Of a stretch of DNA of 64,000 bases, positions 1 through 8,329 are shown in pieces. How positions within the stretch are numbered: position 1 is the first letter of the stretch; every line of letters begins with the position of its first letter. The notes under the pieces were generated by a model. The model did not search any database. It saw only the letters and a list, made by a program, of their open reading frames with translations, and had not been told where the DNA came from. The position numbers were made by a program, and so were the translations under genes. Source of the stretch: CAVONB01 sp963697205 (GTDB lineage: Bacteria > Pseudomonadota > Alphaproteobacteria > Rhizobiales > Hyphomicrobiaceae); contig CAVONB010000006.1 in assembly GCA_963697205.1 (NCBI GenBank), positions 186,001-250,000 of the forward strand, in the 5' to 3' direction.

Positions 1-2
1 CC

Positions 3-542
3 GGCCTGAAGAGCCGCCTCATCATGCGCACGCCCGAGGTGCTGGTCTCCAGCCCGGCATTCGCCGCCAGCCACGGCCTGACGCATCTGTCCCCGGTTCG
101 CCCCGCCGACATCGGCCGCGTCAAGCTCGTCCTGCCCTCGTCCATCAACACGCGCCGGCGCACGCTGGAGACCTACTGCGCCTCCAACGGCATCGAGATC
201 GAGCGCGTGATCGAGTTGGATGCCATGCTCGGCACGCTCGATCTCGTCGCCTCCACCGACTGGGTCACGATCCTGCCCGGCATCATGATGGCCGACGACG
301 GCACCCGCGCCGGCCTCGTCGTCACGCCGCTGACCGGACCCGACCTGATGCTCGACCTCGTCATGATCGAGCCCTCGCGCCGTCCGATGACGGAAGCCGC
401 CGAGGCGTTCCTGGCCCGCATGGAAACCGAATCGCTGCGCCTCAACGCCCGCTGGGGCGTGCCCGCCGTCGCCCCCGATGGCGGCCGCGATGCCGACACG
501 GCCCGGCGCGTCCGCAAGCCGCGCACCGCCAGCTCGGCATGA
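3..542 (+). CDS. LysR-type transcriptional regulator, C-terminal part (5' end outside window)
   Basis: The reading frame is open from the first base and ends with TGA at 540-542, so only about 179 C-terminal residues are visible. They match the second half of a LysR substrate-binding domain: the motif LVSSPAF near the start, then a region with ELDAMLGTLDLVASTDWVTILPG, the usual hinge and effector-cleft segment, and a final helix before a basic tail (RRVRKPRT). The N-terminal winged helix-turn-helix is missing because the gene is cut by the window edge. LysR proteins usually control a divergent neighbouring operon, which would lie left of the window. The convergent glycosyltransferase gene starts 1.5 kb away, so it is not an obvious target. 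Confidence 0.85.
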   Translation, partial: GLKSRLIMRTPEVLVSSPAFAASHGLTHLSPVRPADIGRVKLVLPSSINTRRRTLETYCASNGIEIERVIELDAMLGTLDLVASTDWVTILPGIMMADDGTRAGLVVTPLTGPDLMLDLVMIEPSRRPMTEAAEAFLARMETESLRLNARWGVPAVAPDGGRDADTARRVRKPRTASSA

Positions 543-579
543 CCGTTTCGGCGTGAGGGGTTCGGCCCGATGGCGCGGG

Positions 580-2085
580 CTACTTGATGCCGACCAGCGC
601 CGTGACAACCAGCACCAGGACCGACATCGACAGCGCCATCTCCATCTTCGGGATCAGGTTGTCGAGCACCGGCGTGCGACGGTTGGCCGCCTCCGCCTCG
701 TCGTCCACGCGATGGGAATCCCACTTCTGCTTGTGCAGGTGGAACAGCGTGTAGACCTTGACTGCGCTGCCCACCCATTGCGTGTAGAGCAGCATCGGCA
801 CGTCGGTGAAGCTCATCCGGTGTCCCTCGATCGTCAGGATCAGGGCATACACGAGCCGTGACAGGATCACGATCATGCCATAGGCGATGAGATAGACCGG
901 CGACAGCCAGATCGCGGCCCACAGTGCCGCCACGGGCCCCATCAGGCTGGTGAAGATCGAGATGCGCTGGTCGACGCTGCACCACCAGATGAACGGGCTC
1001 TGGCGGCCGGGCCCGAGCCGGATCGCGCGACCGTTGTTGCGCAGCATGTTGCCGAACCAGCGATGCATCTTCAAAAGGCTCTGGCGCAGCGGCTGGGGTC
1101 CGCTGTCTTCCATGCAGAAGATGTGGGCATCCGGAACGTACAGCATCTCGCAGCCGCGCCGCAGCAGGCAGAACCACGTGCTCTTGTCGTCGCCCGTGAC
1201 GAACTTGATCTCTCCGTGCAGCCAGTGCCGGATGCGGTCGTTCTCCAGGTACGAGATGAACTCGTGCGTGAGGCATTCCCTGGCGCGGAACATGCTGAAC
1301 CGGCCCGTCAGAACCAGAAGCTGCCGCGACAGGCTTTGCGATTTCATCATGCGGTGACGCATGGAAAAGCGCAGCGTGTACCACTTGCGATAGAGCCAGT
1401 TGCCCTTGGTCACCGAGATGTTGTCGGTCGTCAGCGCGCCGAGCTTGGGCCGCAGCGCGAAGAGCGGCAGGCATTTGTCCAGGATGCCCTTGCCCAGCAC
1501 CGTATCGCCGTCCATCAGCACGATGACGTCGTTGGGGCCGATGTTCTGATCCATCAGGCGCACGAGGCAGTCGGCGAGCCCTTGGCGCTTGCCGCCGATC
1601 TGGCGCACGAACATCATGTCGACGTTCGTCAGGCGCGGCCGTTCAGCCAGCGTCGACCGGAACACCGCATCGTCGGTCTCGCTGCCCGCGTTCACAACGA
1701 TCGTCACCCGTGAGGAAATGCTCGCGCTCTCGTCGAGAACGGCGGCCAGCATCTGCCGCGACACCTCCGGCTTCTCGCCGAACGTCGGGATGATGAAGAA
1801 CACCTTGCCCGGCATGCGCTCGCCCGCCGGCAGCTGGTCGGCCGCAAAGCGCAGCTTGGGATAGACGTAGTGCTCGTAGATCACCGCCCGCACGCAGTGG
1901 GTGAGCACCCAGGTGTATCGGAACATGCCGATCACGCCGACGACCACCAGGGCCTCCAGCGGAATGCGCTGGGCGCTTTCGGGCAGCGACACGAACACGA
2001 TCACGATTGCCGCCAGGTAGCACAGCACCACCGGCAGCGCCCTGACGAGGCGAGCGCCCATCGAGATGTCGTAACGAAGACTCAC
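580..2085 (-). CDS. alg8: Alg8-like family 2 glycosyltransferase (mannuronan synthase-type polysaccharide polymerase)
   Basis: This 501-residue inner-membrane processive glycosyltransferase resembles Alg8, the catalytic subunit of alginate polymerisation (GDP-mannuronate to polymannuronate in Pseudomonas). Hydrophobic segments lie at about 16-34 and 46-60, with more at about 365-415 and 475-500. The cytoplasmic GT-A domain shows DGD at 192-194, GDDK at 299-301 and HRW at 341-343, the last standing in place of a QxxRW motif. From memory of Pseudomonas Alg8, blocks such as MDGDTVLG, VLTGRFSMFRA and TGDDKSTWF are closely similar. The gene follows the Alg44-like gene on the same strand after 130 bp, the alg8-alg44 partnership in reverse order. 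No other alginate genes are in the window, so the actual polymer is unknown. Confidence 0.85.
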   Translation of the reverse strand: MSLRYDISMGARLVRALPVVLCYLAAIVIVFVSLPESAQRIPLEALVVVGVIGMFRYTWVLTHCVRAVIYEHYVYPKLRFAADQLPAGERMPGKVFFIIPTFGEKPEVSRQMLAAVLDESASISSRVTIVVNAGSETDDAVFRSTLAERPRLTNVDMMFVRQIGGKRQGLADCLVRLMDQNIGPNDVIVLMDGDTVLGKGILDKCLPLFALRPKLGALTTDNISVTKGNWLYRKWYTLRFSMRHRMMKSQSLSRQLLVLTGRFSMFRARECLTHEFISYLENDRIRHWLHGEIKFVTGDDKSTWFCLLRRGCEMLYVPDAHIFCMEDSGPQPLRQSLLKMHRWFGNMLRNNGRAIRLGPGRQSPFIWWCSVDQRISIFTSLMGPVAALWAAIWLSPVYLIAYGMIVILSRLVYALILTIEGHRMSFTDVPMLLYTQWVGSAVKVYTLFHLHKQKWDSHRVDDEAEAANRRTPVLDNLIPKMEMALSMSVLVLVVTALVGIK

Positions 2086-2215
2086 GCGTGCCCGCTCCTG
2101 CCTATCGCCTCAGTATCCCTGGATCGTCGATCGGCTCCGCCGTCCGCCGTCCGGGCCACCGGCATGCCGGCGCCTTGTCCTCGTCAGCGCAGGTGTGCCG
2201 CGCCGCCGGCCGTCC

Positions 2216-3889
2216 CTACATGCGTGGCCGCGATGCCGCCTCGCCCGGCTCCGCCGGCTGGACGTCGCGCGCCGCAGTCGGTGCGATCGAGCCGGTGACC
2301 AGTCCTTTGCGCGGCGACGTGCCGTCATCAGCCGCCACCGGTCCCGCCCAACCGCTGAACCAACTGCGAATGTCCTTGAGTGGGTCGCGCACGCGCACGG
2401 TCATGTTGAGGCGCAAGCCGGATGGAATGGCCATCTCCGTCTGATCTAGCGCCACGCGGATCGGCACATCGAGCGGCCCGCCGCGGAATTCGGCCGTGTA
2501 GCTGCCGCGTCCGTGCACCGCGCGGTGCCCGATCGCCTGCACCACGCCAGTCGTCGTCTTGCCGTAGCTCGGGATCTCGATTTCGACCGGCTGGCCCGGC
2601 TTGATCTGGGCGGCGAGCTGCGCCGAGATGTGCCCGGTCGCCCAGCCCTCGCCATCTCGATTGATGGCAATGGCTTCCTCGGCGAGCCTCAGCACTTCGC
2701 CCGGGCGCCGGTAGATGGCGTAGACGGTGCCGCTGGCAGGGGCGACGAGTTCGGCCGGCTTCGCCTTTGCGGCAAGTCCCTCGTATCGCGCACTCAGCTC
2801 CGCGACCAGCGACTCCGCCAGCGCGATCTTGGTCCGGATCTCCGCCATCGGGTTCGTCAGTTTCGTCTCGTCGATGATGACGCCCTCGGCCGTCGCCTTC
2901 TCGGCCAGCTCGATGCCGTCGATGATGGCGTTCTGGCTATCCAGCTCCGCGACCCAGCGCTCCCGCGCCGCGACCGCCTGCTCGTGTTCCCAGGCCTTGA
3001 CCGTTTGATTGCTGAGAAGTTTGGTCAGCCGCTCCAACTGGGATTCCGCCGCCGTCAATTCGGCCACGATGCGCGCCCTTTTCGAGATGGCCGCGATACG
3101 TCGCGTCTTGAGCGATTGCCGGGCGATTTCCAGCATCTCCTCGATCTCGGTCTTCTGGTTCTTGAAAGCGGCCAGATCCCGCTTTGCCCGATCCAGTTTT
3201 GCCTCGACCGCGCCGAACTCGAATGCGCCGGGGGAATTTTCCACCGTCGCAAGGACAGTGCCTGCGTGCACGCGGTCACCGACGGCGACGCGCACATCGA
3301 GCAGCTTGCCTTCGAGCGGCGTGTTGACCGGCTGGAAGTTGCCGGCCATCACGCTGTTGGCCACCGGGATCTTCGACTTCGTGTGAACGACCATGGTGAG
3401 CCAGCCGGCGATCAGCAGCATTGCGGCCACCAGGGCGCTGGCCGCCACCGCCTTCTTCAGCGTCGACGATGGTTCGATCGCGGGCGCCTCGGCGACGTGC
3501 TGCGCCTCCGTGCGCCCAAGCGCGAGTTCGTCGTAGGACAAGCTGTGCAGCGCGTTGCTCGACGCGTCCAGTGCGGCAGAGACGAGTGCGTTCAGTCGAT
3601 CGCGCGTCTTCAGCGGCAGGTCGAAGAAGCTGCACACCACGCACGATCCCTCGATCCGGCGAACGCGGAATTGCACCTTCACCGCGCCCGTGCGCGCGCA
3701 AACCTCGCCGGTGTAGCGCGCAGTTGTTGGCGCGTCCGTGTCCGCGCGCGCCAGTGCTGGCGCCGCCACGACGAACGTGAACTCGTCGATCGATTGGATC
3801 GCGTAGCTGCCGCCTTTCCACTTCAGATGGAGAGGTGCGCTTTCGGAACCGGACCCGGGTTTTTCATCGTTCAAACGCAGTATGGCCAT
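2216..3889 (-). CDS. alg44: Alg44-like PilZ-domain membrane-fusion protein
   Basis: This 557-residue protein has an N-terminal PilZ-like domain (about 15-115), one membrane segment (about 146-167) and a periplasmic HlyD-type membrane-fusion domain. The fusion domain has a lipoyl-like half (GKLLDVRVAVGDRVHAG), a predicted coiled coil at about 225-365, then the second lipoyl half and a beta barrel. This is the Alg44 architecture: in Pseudomonas the PilZ part binds c-di-GMP and activates Alg8. Here the canonical RxxxR and D/NxSxxG motifs are not visible, although the C-terminal PilZ strand (CSFFDLPLKTRDRL) is. It is longer than Pseudomonas Alg44 (about 390 residues), mainly because of the coiled coil. 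It probably partners the downstream Alg8-like synthase. Confidence 0.8.
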   Translation of the reverse strand: MAILRLNDEKPGSGSESAPLHLKWKGGSYAIQSIDEFTFVVAAPALARADTDAPTTARYTGEVCARTGAVKVQFRVRRIEGSCVVCSFFDLPLKTRDRLNALVSAALDASSNALHSLSYDELALGRTEAQHVAEAPAIEPSSTLKKAVAASALVAAMLLIAGWLTMVVHTKSKIPVANSVMAGNFQPVNTPLEGKLLDVRVAVGDRVHAGTVLATVENSPGAFEFGAVEAKLDRAKRDLAAFKNQKTEIEEMLEIARQSLKTRRIAAISKRARIVAELTAAESQLERLTKLLSNQTVKAWEHEQAVAARERWVAELDSQNAIIDGIELAEKATAEGVIIDETKLTNPMAEIRTKIALAESLVAELSARYEGLAAKAKPAELVAPASGTVYAIYRRPGEVLRLAEEAIAINRDGEGWATGHISAQLAAQIKPGQPVEIEIPSYGKTTTGVVQAIGHRAVHGRGSYTAEFRGGPLDVPIRVALDQTEMAIPSGLRLNMTVRVRDPLKDIRSWFSGWAGPVAADDGTSPRKGLVTGSIAPTAARDVQPAEPGEAASRPRM

Positions 3890-4324
3890 CGTCTGCCCAG
3901 GTCTCCCGAATTGGCGGCCATGGAAAAAAGCCTACCGCACGCTGTACGACTAGAAACAATCAGAATTGGAATCAATAGATCAGCACAGGGATAAGGTTGG
4001 TAATGATAATAACCGAAAATAAACCAACAAAGCACAAGATCAGGCGTCGGTTAATTTTTGCACGGATCAAGGCGCGGGCCGTCTCGTGCACGGTGCGACG
4101 CCCGGCGAAGGGAGGCGGATCGCCATTCGCCGCCCGATGGCCCCGGCCGGACCGCCCCCTGCGCCGCCCCGTTTGCCTCCGATGACTCACGTGCGCTGGC
4201 CGGCATGCCCTGTGGTGCGGGCGGTGCGCACGCCATTGTAGGTCTCGGGCCGGCTGGGTATGGTGTCGGCGATCCGGACACGCGCCGACCAGAAACCACC
4301 CATTCGCCCAGGGAGCGCCCGACC
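3890..4324. promoter_or_regulatory. Intergenic region with an A+T-rich patch, divergent promoters likely
   Basis: This 435-bp spacer separates the leftward Alg44-like gene from the rightward deacetylase gene. Bases about 3950-4065 are conspicuously A+T-rich against the GC-rich surroundings. They contain an inverted repeat, GTTGGT at 3996-4001 and ACCAAC at 4023-4028. Such a patch is where promoters and regulator sites for both genes would be expected. I could not pick a convincing -35/-10 pair. A small hydrophobic reading frame also lies here and is listed separately. Confidence 0.45.
3972..4091 (-). CDS. Possible small hydrophobic peptide upstream of the Alg44-like gene
   Basis: A frame of 39 codons starting at GTG (4089-4091) ends with TGA 82 bp before the Alg44-like start, on the same strand. 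It has a basic N-terminal half (RALIRAKINRR) followed by about 23 hydrophobic residues (LILCFVGLFSVIIITNLIP), the layout of a single-pass membrane peptide. Codon use is A+T-rich, unlike its neighbours, and no convincing ribosome binding site precedes it. It may be only a chance frame in a promoter region, so I report it at low confidence. No family is recognised. Confidence 0.2.
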   Translation of the reverse strand: MHETARALIRAKINRRLILCFVGLFSVIIITNLIPVLIY

Positions 4325-5251
4325 ATGTACAAGCCAAAATACCAGCTCGAGGTGCCCGCCGGCGCCCAGCTGCCGCGCGATCGCGTCGAGTACTCGGCCA
4401 TCGTCGATCGCCCCAAGCTGAAACTTCCCGGCAAGGGTCGCATCATCGTCTGGACGATCGTCAATCTCGAGGTCTGGGACATCCGCAATCCGATGGCGCG
4501 TCAGGTCTTGCCGCCGCCCACCGGTGCCGTCCTGCTGCCCGACGTGCCGCATTGGAGCTGGCACGAGTACGGCATGCGCGTCGGCGTCTGGCGCTATTTC
4601 GAGATGTTCAAGAAGCTCAAGATCCGCCCAACGCTGTCGATCAACGCCCGCGTCTGCGACGACTACCCGCGTGTCGCCGACGAGGCCAAGTCGGCCGGCT
4701 GGGAGTTCATGGGGCATGCCTGGGAGCAGGGTCCGATGCATCGCATTGAGGACCAGAAGGACATGATCAAGAAGACCCAGGACCGGCTCGAGCAGCACAC
4801 CGGCAAGCGGCCGGTCGGCTGGCTTGGACCAGGCCTCACGCAGACGCTGGAGTCGCCGGAGCTGTTGGTCGAGCAAGGCGTGAAGTACATCGGCGACTGG
4901 GTCTACGACGACGAGCCGACCCAGATCTCCACCAAGAAGGGGCCGCTGGTCACGCTGCCCTACACGGTCGAGTTGAACGACATCGGCGTCCAGATCGTGC
5001 AGCAGCACGAGTCGGAGTATTTCAAGACCCGCTGCATCGACTACTTCGACCGGCTCTATCAGGAGGGCGCCGATCGCCCGCGCGTGATGGCGATCGCCAT
5101 TCACCCCTACATCACCGGCCAGCCGCACCGCATCAAGTATCTCGAAGAGGTCTACGACTACATCAATCGCTTCGAGGGCGTGGTGCACTGGAACGGCGAG
5201 GAGATGCTCGAATGGTACATGGGCGAAAGAAAGCGCCTGAAGCTCGCCTAG
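4325..5251 (+). CDS. Polysaccharide deacetylase-fold protein, PuuE allantoinase-like subgroup
   Basis: This 308-residue protein has the NodB/polysaccharide-deacetylase barrel of the cytoplasmic subgroup that includes PuuE allantoinase; no signal peptide is seen. The start at 4325 is preceded by AGGGAGCG and followed by MYKPKYQL. The first metal motif of true deacetylases (TFDD) is replaced by VNLEVW (47-51), and the usual HxxxH motif reads HAWEQ (131-135). Metal-dependent NodB chemistry is therefore doubtful. PuuE itself is known to work without metal, so hydrolysis of a C-N bond in a small molecule is a reasonable guess. It is divergent from the Alg44-like gene, but a role in that polysaccharide is not supported by the residues. 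Confidence 0.75.
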   Translation: MYKPKYQLEVPAGAQLPRDRVEYSAIVDRPKLKLPGKGRIIVWTIVNLEVWDIRNPMARQVLPPPTGAVLLPDVPHWSWHEYGMRVGVWRYFEMFKKLKIRPTLSINARVCDDYPRVADEAKSAGWEFMGHAWEQGPMHRIEDQKDMIKKTQDRLEQHTGKRPVGWLGPGLTQTLESPELLVEQGVKYIGDWVYDDEPTQISTKKGPLVTLPYTVELNDIGVQIVQQHESEYFKTRCIDYFDRLYQEGADRPRVMAIAIHPYITGQPHRIKYLEEVYDYINRFEGVVHWNGEEMLEWYMGERKRLKLA

Positions 5252-5263
5252 CGACTGCGGACG

Positions 5264-5683
5264 ATGTCGCCCATGCGCGGATGTATTCCCGTCGCTGCAA
5301 TGTGGCTTTGCCTGCTGCCGGCGGCGGGTGCGATGACGCAGGACGCCACGTTGCTGCATCGGGTGACGGAGGGCGAACTTGTGCGCAGGATCCAGCAAGA
5401 GGCGCGCGCATATCGCGTGAAACCTGGCGAGACCCTTGTGATGAAGGGCTACGGGCATGGACCGTCGGATTGGTTCGTCATCGTCAAGTCGGCTGCCAGC
5501 TACGAGCTGCGACTTTTTTGGATGGATATGTCCCAGTCGGTCACGGAGAAGATCGTACGACGCGACGGCGATTTCTACCTGCCGGCCGACAACGCCACGC
5601 CCTTCATCAAGTTCGTGGGCGGACGAGCCTATCGCTGGAGTGACATGGGCGAGCTGGGCGAAATCACGGTCATTTCGCCTTGA
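5264..5683 (+). CDS. Small secreted protein of unknown function
   Basis: This 139-residue protein begins 12 bp after the deacetylase stop and is probably co-transcribed with it. Residues 1-23 form a plausible Sec signal (basic start, hydrophobic WLCLLPAAGA core). The mature part is beta-rich with the phrases KPGETLVMKGYGHGPSDWF and DGDFYLPADNATPF, suggesting a compact periplasmic domain. I recognise no family. A second in-frame ATG at 5273 is an alternative start. A strong intrinsic terminator follows 22 bp after the stop, closing the two-gene unit. Confidence 0.65.
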   Translation: MSPMRGCIPVAAMWLCLLPAAGAMTQDATLLHRVTEGELVRRIQQEARAYRVKPGETLVMKGYGHGPSDWFVIVKSAASYELRLFWMDMSQSVTEKIVRRDGDFYLPADNATPFIKFVGGRAYRWSDMGELGEITVISP

Positions 5684-5705
5684 TCCAGCCGCCGCGTGAC
5701 AAGCG

Positions 5706-5738
5706 ACCTCCCGGCATCATGTGCCGGGAGGTTTTTTT
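5706..5738 (+). terminator. Rho-independent terminator
   Basis: An 11-bp perfect GC-rich stem (5706-5716 with 5722-5732) with a 5-base loop is followed at once by a run of seven T at 5732-5738. It closes the transcription unit of the deacetylase and small secreted protein genes. The T run is only on the plus side, so it is not obviously used by the convergent maiA. Confidence 0.92.
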
Positions 5739-5747
5739 GCTTGTGCC

Positions 5748-6401
5748 TCACCCCTGCTTCGGCGCGTCGGGCTGCTTGGAGGGCACTTCGCGCGCGAACG
5801 CGTCCATTGCCATGCAGGTGTCCATGATCCGCTTCACGGTCGGGAATTGGCCCACGTCGTTGCCGAACGCCTGGTAGCCGATCGCCTGCGACACGGTGCA
5901 GATGTCAGCCATCGTGACATGATCGCCGTGGCAGAACTTGCCGGTCTGCGGGTTGCCCGCGAGGTTCTCCTCGATCGCCTTCATGCCAGCCGTGGTCCAG
6001 TGCTTGATCCAGGTCATCCGGGTCGGCTCGTCGAGCTTCAGATCGTTCTCCAGATAGGCACGAACGCGCGGCACGACCAGCGGATGCGTATCGGCCACCG
6101 AGATCTGCGAAATCGCCCGCACCCGCGCCCGGCTGATGGCATCGTTGGGCAGCAGCGGCGGCGTCGGGTGCGTCTCGTCCAGGTACTCCAGGATCGCCAT
6201 CGACTGGAACAGGATCGGCCCGCCGTCGTCGAGCACCAGCGCGGGCACCACCATCTGCGGGTTGACGGCGCGGTACGCGGGCTGATGCTGATGGCCGGCG
6301 AGCAGATCGACATAGATGGGGTCTGCCTTGAGCCCCTTGAGGTTCAAGGCGATACGAACTCTCAGAGTGGCAAGCGAACGCCAGTAGGTGTAGAGCTTCA
6401 T
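5748..6401 (-). CDS. maiA: Maleylacetoacetate isomerase-like glutathione S-transferase
   Basis: This 217-residue cytosolic protein has the thioredoxin-like GST N-domain followed by the all-helical C-domain. It is typical of zeta-class maleylacetoacetate isomerase, which converts maleylacetoacetate to fumarylacetoacetate in tyrosine/homogentisate breakdown. The start MKLYTYW has the zeta-like SxATxRVRIALNLKG region, then VNPQMVVPALV and the QSMAILEYLDE glutathione-binding motif. I chose the ATG at 6401 because GGGAGGA lies 8 bases upstream; a longer frame extends 29 codons further but would overlap the divergent gene. No fahA or hmgA is nearby, so another GST isomerase activity is possible. 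Confidence 0.8.
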   Translation of the reverse strand: MKLYTYWRSLATLRVRIALNLKGLKADPIYVDLLAGHQHQPAYRAVNPQMVVPALVLDDGGPILFQSMAILEYLDETHPTPPLLPNDAISRARVRAISQISVADTHPLVVPRVRAYLENDLKLDEPTRMTWIKHWTTAGMKAIEENLAGNPQTGKFCHGDHVTMADICTVSQAIGYQAFGNDVGQFPTVKRIMDTCMAMDAFAREVPSKQPDAPKQG

Positions 6402-6468
6402 CAAGGATCCTCCCGTGATCTCAGTCCTGTTTACCCTCAACGAGAAACGCCGAAGGTAGGAAACGCTG

Positions 6469-7020
6469 ATGCCCAGAATACCCGACATCGTGCCCGAGAA
6501 GCTCTCTCCGGATCAGAAGAAAGTCTACGACAATATTGTTTCCGGCCCGCGTGGTCAGGTCGCCGGCCCGCTCAGGGTCTGGCTTTCTTCGCCGGAGCTG
6601 GCGGAGCGGTCACAGGCGCTCGGCGCTTTCTGCCGCTTCCACTCCGCAATCCCCCCGCGCCTTTCGGAACTCGCCATCATCATCACGGGCCACTTCTGGC
6701 GCGCCGGATACGAGTGGGCCACGCACGCCCCGATCGGCATCAAGGCGGGCCTCGACCCGGCGAAGGTCGAGCTGCTGCGCACCGGCCAGAACCCGAACTT
6801 CGACAAGGAGGACGAGGCGGCCGTCTACGCCTTCTGCACGGAATTGCTGCACAAGCGTCGCGTCTCGCAGCCGACATTCGAGCGCGCACACAAGCTGTTC
6901 GGCGAAAAAGGCGTCGTCGACCTGACCGGCATCTGCGGCTACTACAGCCACATCTGCTGCACCATCAATGCGTTCGAGGTGCTCGTCCCCGAAGGCACGC
7001 CCGACCCGCTGCCGGTGTAG
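6469..7020 (+). CDS. Carboxymuconolactone decarboxylase family protein
   Basis: This 183-residue protein of the AhpD/CMD fold has the central helix pair carrying FCRFHSAIPPRLSELAIIITGHFWRAGYEWATHAPIG. The usual CxxC redox pair is absent; HFWRAGYEWATH occupies the active-site position, as in gamma-carboxymuconolactone decarboxylase-like proteins. It is divergently arranged with maiA (67 bp between starts), suggesting a shared promoter region and perhaps a shared aromatic-catabolic role. The start is well placed with AAGGTAGG upstream. The precise substrate cannot be read from the sequence. Confidence 0.82.
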   Translation: MPRIPDIVPEKLSPDQKKVYDNIVSGPRGQVAGPLRVWLSSPELAERSQALGAFCRFHSAIPPRLSELAIIITGHFWRAGYEWATHAPIGIKAGLDPAKVELLRTGQNPNFDKEDEAAVYAFCTELLHKRRVSQPTFERAHKLFGEKGVVDLTGICGYYSHICCTINAFEVLVPEGTPDPLPV

Positions 7021-7021
7021 C

Positions 7022-8329
7022 TCACCCCGACGCCATCGGATCGGCTTCCTCGGCCGCCGTGGCGTCGACCAGCGGCTTGATGCGCAGCGCTGTGATCTTA
7101 TTGCGGCTCTTCCTCAGGATCTCGAAGCGGTAGCTGTAGAACGTGAACACCTGCCCGGGCTCCGGGATCGTCTGCGCCTCGTGGATGACGAGGCCGGCGA
7201 TCGTCGTGGCCTCCTCGTCGGGCAGGTTCCAGCCCATGTAGCGGTTCACGTCCCGGATCGCGACGGTACCGTCGACGTTGACGGTACCGTCCGCCTGCGG
7301 GCGGATCGCCGTCTCGTGCGTGTCGTGCTCGTCCGCGATCTGCCCGACGATCTCCTCCAGGATGTCTTCCAGCGTAATAAGGCCCTGCACCTCGCCGTAC
7401 TCGTCGACAACGAGCGCAAGCTGCGCCTTGCGCTTCAGGAAGGCGTTGAGCTGATCCTTCACGCTCGTGGTGTCCGGCACGAACCAGGGCGGCGTGGCAA
7501 AGCTCATGATGTCGAGCTTTTCCACGTCCCATCCGACCCGCCCTAGCGCGGAGAGCAGATCCTTGGTGTGCAGGATGCCGACGATGTTCTCCGGCTCCTC
7601 CCGCCACACCGGCAGGCGCGTGAATTGCGTCCTGAGCACCTCGTCGATGATTTTCTGCGGCGGGTCGTCGGCGTTGATCATCTGCATTTTGGTGCGATGG
7701 ATCATGATGTCGAGCACTTGCAGATCGCCCAGGTCGAGAACGCCGCCGAGCATGTCCGCGTCGTGGCGCGCCACCGCGCCCTCTTTCGTCTGCAACTCGA
7801 TCGCGCCGCGGATCTCCTCGTGCGCCGCCAGGATGTTGGCCTGGTCGTCTTTGCGCGTCGGCGTCAGCTTGAGCAGATTGCGCACGATGAACTCCACGAC
7901 CACCGTGAAAGGCCGCAGCACCACGATCAGCCAGCGCATCAGTGGCGCCACGGCAAGCGAGATGCGGTCTGGATAGGCGAGCGCGAACGTCTTCGGCAAA
8001 ACCTCCGAGAAGATGACGACGAGCACGGTCATCACGATCGTCGCGTAGGCGACGCCGACGTCGCCGAACAGGCTGATCAGCAGGCTGGTGGAGAGCGCCG
8101 AGGCGAGGATGTTGACGAGGTTGTTGCCGAGCAGAACGGTGCCGATGATCCGCTGAGGCTCCTTCAGCAGCCGGTTGACCAGCCGCGCGCCGGCGTGCCC
8201 CTCGTCTTCCAGCGCGTGCATGCGTGCCCGCGAAGCCGCCGTCAGCGCCGTCTCTGATCCCGAGAAGAAGGCCGACAGCACGAGCAACACGATGATGATG
8301 AGGATGGAGAGGCCGATTTCGAGCGACAT
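7022..8329 (-). CDS. CNNM/CorB-type membrane protein with CBS pair and CorC/HlyC domain ('hemolysin' family)
   Basis: This 435-residue protein has an N-terminal DUF21/CNNM membrane domain with about four segments (6-30, 65-90, 95-120, 130-155; motif FFSGSETALTAAS). A cytoplasmic Bateman module of two CBS domains follows (about 205-330, including the VVDEYGEVQGLITLEDILEEI motif), then a C-terminal CorC_HlyC transporter-associated domain (about 345-425). The family includes CorB/YtfL-type proteins tied to Mg2+ transport; the old name hemolysin rests on weak data. The ATG at 8329 fits the first membrane segment. The gene often sits near aroK-aroB in Hyphomicrobiales, as it does here. Confidence 0.88.
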   Translation of the reverse strand: MSLEIGLSILIIIVLLVLSAFFSGSETALTAASRARMHALEDEGHAGARLVNRLLKEPQRIIGTVLLGNNLVNILASALSTSLLISLFGDVGVAYATIVMTVLVVIFSEVLPKTFALAYPDRISLAVAPLMRWLIVVLRPFTVVVEFIVRNLLKLTPTRKDDQANILAAHEEIRGAIELQTKEGAVARHDADMLGGVLDLGDLQVLDIMIHRTKMQMINADDPPQKIIDEVLRTQFTRLPVWREEPENIVGILHTKDLLSALGRVGWDVEKLDIMSFATPPWFVPDTTSVKDQLNAFLKRKAQLALVVDEYGEVQGLITLEDILEEIVGQIADEHDTHETAIRPQADGTVNVDGTVAIRDVNRYMGWNLPDEEATTIAGLVIHEAQTIPEPGQVFTFYSYRFEILRKSRNKITALRIKPLVDATAAEEADPMASG

